Shown here: one piece after another, positions 5,638 through 7,221 of the stretch
Position numbering within the stretch: the first letter of the stretch is position 1
Layout of the letters: the number at the start of each line of letters is the position of its first letter
Assembly: GCA_029934175.1 (NCBI GenBank)
Contig: JAOZMT010000102.1
Location: 1 to 7,221 of the forward strand
DNA: 7,221 nt
Direction of reading: 5' to 3'
Origin: Victivallales bacterium
GTDB taxonomy: Bacteria; Verrucomicrobiota; Lentisphaeria; Victivallales; JAUVCU01
The notes under the pieces: model-generated
Seen by the model: only the letters and a program-made list of their open reading frames with translations
Told to the model about the DNA's origin: nothing
Databases searched by the model: none
Program-made: the position numbers and the translations under genes

Positions 5638-7083
5638 ATGAAATCCTTTTACCCTGGTGATATTCCACAAAAGCCAGGGGTTTATATTTATAGAAATCAA
5701 TTTGGGAATGTCATTTATGTTGGCAAAGCTACAAATTTACGCAAAAGAGTATCTTCTTACTTTCAAAAATCTCGTCAGAATAATAATGATCCAAAATTTC
5801 GCTCACTTGTCAATTCAATCTCTTCATGGGAAATTATTACTGTTAAAAATGAAGATGAAGCATTAATTTTAGAATCAAAACTTATTAAAGAATATTCTCC
5901 TAAATACAATATTTTGTTGCGTGATGATAAAAGATATTTATTAATAAAAATAAATTTAAATGATACCTTTCCTAAATTATCATTAGCTAGAATTAGAAAG
6001 AATGACAATGCTAAATATTTTGGACCATTTCCAAAAGGAAGTATTTTAAAAGAAACTATTGATTTTTTAACTAGATATTTTAAATTACGCTCTTGCAAAG
6101 TTCTCAAGCCAACAGAAAAAGATCATAAACATTGCCTAGCAAGCAGAATAAAAGATTGCAGCGCCCCATGTATAGATAAAGTTTCTGACACAGAATATAA
6201 AAATCAAGTAGATGATATGTTAAAAATTCTATCTGGTGATATAAAACCTATTCTTTCTGATTTAGAACGAAAAATGTTAGATGCCGCTAAAAATAAAAAT
6301 TTTGAAAATGCAGCTAAATGGAGGGATTCTATTACAAATATAAAGGCAATTTTTGGGGAGAAGAATCGCACATTTCGCAATACGCATATCCCATCTGAGT
6401 CTGGAATGGATGCTGTATTAGAGTTACAAAAAGTTCTAAAGTTAGATAAACCACCTACGCACATTGAGTGTTTTGACAATTCAAATACTGCAGGAACTCT
6501 CCCTGTCTCCAGTATGGTATGTTTTAAAAATGGGAAACCATCAAAAAAAGATTATAGAAGATTTAAAATAAAAACAGTCAATAAACCCGATGATTTTGCT
6601 ACTATGGTAGAGGTAATAAAACGACATTATAGTCGTAAATTAAAAGAAAATGCACAAGTCGCAGATTTACTTATAGTTGATGGAGGAAAGGGGCAATTAT
6701 CATCTGCGATTTGTGCATTAAAAGAAATTAATTTCCCCACAATTAATGTCATAGGAATAGCTAAAAAACAGGAAGAGATATTCCTTCCAAATAAAAAAGA
6801 ATCTATTATTATAGATAGACATTCTTCAGCTATTAGACTAATTCAATCTCTGCGTGATGAAGCTCACAGATTTGCAATCACATTTCATAAATCACTAAGA
6901 GATAAAAGAATTGAAGAATCTATTTTAGATGACATTCCAGGCATAGGAAAAACGAGGAAGCTTGCAATTTTAAAAGTTTATAAATCTATGAAAAAATTGA
7001 AGCAAGACACGCCAGAGGAAATTAGCAAAAAAATTCCTCAGATAGGCATAAAATTGGCAAAAATCATTTTAGATAACTGTTAA
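5638..7083 (+). CDS. uvrC: UvrC, compact form of the UvrABC excision nuclease subunit
   Basis: Makes the incisions on both sides of a lesion in nucleotide excision repair, recruited by UvrB. Seen in order: GIY-YIG nuclease (about 12-92: PGVYIY, IYVGKATNL, Arg37, catalytic Glu79 in ALILES); YFGPF; four cysteines at 153, 166, 174 and 178, matching those reported to bind a 4Fe-4S cluster in E. coli UvrC; UVR motif (about 207-238), which binds UvrB; RNase H-like nuclease (about 275-420) with Asp280 (ECFD), Asp319, Asp348 (VDGGKGQ) and His410 (RDEAHRFA); and a double helix-hairpin-helix (DDIPGIGKTR and IPQIG) at the end. At 481 residues it is about 110-130 shorter than usual (E. coli 610). The loss lies between the UVR motif and ECFD. 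The ATG is one codon after the kinase stop, in frame, with no visible Shine-Dalgarno motif, so translation is probably coupled to the kinase. Confidence 0.96.
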   Translation: MKSFYPGDIPQKPGVYIYRNQFGNVIYVGKATNLRKRVSSYFQKSRQNNNDPKFRSLVNSISSWEIITVKNEDEALILESKLIKEYSPKYNILLRDDKRYLLIKINLNDTFPKLSLARIRKNDNAKYFGPFPKGSILKETIDFLTRYFKLRSCKVLKPTEKDHKHCLASRIKDCSAPCIDKVSDTEYKNQVDDMLKILSGDIKPILSDLERKMLDAAKNKNFENAAKWRDSITNIKAIFGEKNRTFRNTHIPSESGMDAVLELQKVLKLDKPPTHIECFDNSNTAGTLPVSSMVCFKNGKPSKKDYRRFKIKTVNKPDDFATMVEVIKRHYSRKLKENAQVADLLIVDGGKGQLSSAICALKEINFPTINVIGIAKKQEEIFLPNKKESIIIDRHSSAIRLIQSLRDEAHRFAITFHKSLRDKRIEESILDDIPGIGKTRKLAILKVYKSMKKLKQDTPEEISKKIPQIGIKLAKIILDNC

Positions 7084-7113
7084 CTCTTTAAATTAGTACT
7101 TAAACAAAAGAGT
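7083..7113 (+). terminator. Weak candidate terminator after uvrC
   Basis: ACTCTTT (7083-7089) pairs with AAAGAGT (7107-7113) as a 7-bp stem with a 17-nt loop, followed by CTATTTTA. The stem starts on the last base of the stop codon. The loop is long and the T-run short, so this is a poor match to an intrinsic terminator. It is the only candidate here. Confidence 0.3.
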
Positions 7114-7221
7114 CTATTTTATGGCTAGTTTCAAATGAACTTTACACTTTCAATTAAAAATAGTCGGAAAAAATAGTCAGAGTACCGACTTTAGGGGCTG
7201 TCGATTTAATCAATTCATAGT
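7114..7221. other. Right-edge intergenic sequence with small repeats
   Basis: No gene is visible. It holds a near-perfect 13-bp tandem repeat (7157-7169 and 7170-7182, 11 of 13 bases the same, core AAAATAGTC). It also has a 6-bp inverted repeat AGTCGG (7162-7167) and CCGACT (7185-7190) with a 17-nt loop. These may belong to a regulatory region of a gene beyond the window, but that cannot be judged from here. Confidence 0.4.

Noticed and set aside
5657..6479. Extra open frames of 69-110 residues within uvrC
   Set aside because: All overlap the conserved UvrC frame and have no homology or initiation signals.

Overview
The window is AT-rich bacterial DNA (by eye about one third G+C), densely packed, with two arms transcribed away from a shared 208-bp intergenic region at 4395-4602. 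The two protein kinases each start with a zinc ribbon, and one is followed by an HDOD protein. That combination, plus a repeat cluster of a type I remember from PVC-group and Bacteroidota genomes, suggests a member of the PVC superphylum (Lentisphaerota or a relative). This is a family-level inference, not a database match.

Left arm (minus strand, 4394 to 244): a membrane-anchored Ser/Thr protein kinase with an N-terminal zinc ribbon and a large C-terminal domain that is probably outside the cytoplasm, then an HDOD-domain protein, then uracil-DNA glycosylase (ung). Gaps are 8 and 3 bp, so this looks like one operon. Right arm (plus strand, 4603 to 7083): a second, soluble zinc-ribbon Ser/Thr kinase, then a compact UvrC nuclease 3 bp later. 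Each arm therefore couples a kinase to a DNA repair enzyme: base excision on the left and nucleotide excision on the right.

The intergenic region holds two promoter candidates with the same hexamers and spacing (TTGATT-N16-TATATT), one per direction. An 11-bp inverted repeat brackets the plus-strand promoter, and a possible leader hairpin precedes the left-arm kinase. In both arms the repair gene starts exactly one codon after the upstream stop and in the same reading frame. uvrC has no visible ribosome binding site and ung only a weak one, which points to translational coupling.

The left edge (1-102) carries clustered short palindromes, three of them with the apex CTGAAAG. The right edge (7084-7221) has only a weak terminator candidate and small repeats. 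The most notable protein feature is UvrC: it keeps the catalytic residues of both nuclease domains but lacks about 110-130 residues between the UVR motif and the C-terminal RNase H-like domain. No CRISPR array, tRNA, rRNA, transposase or phage gene was seen.
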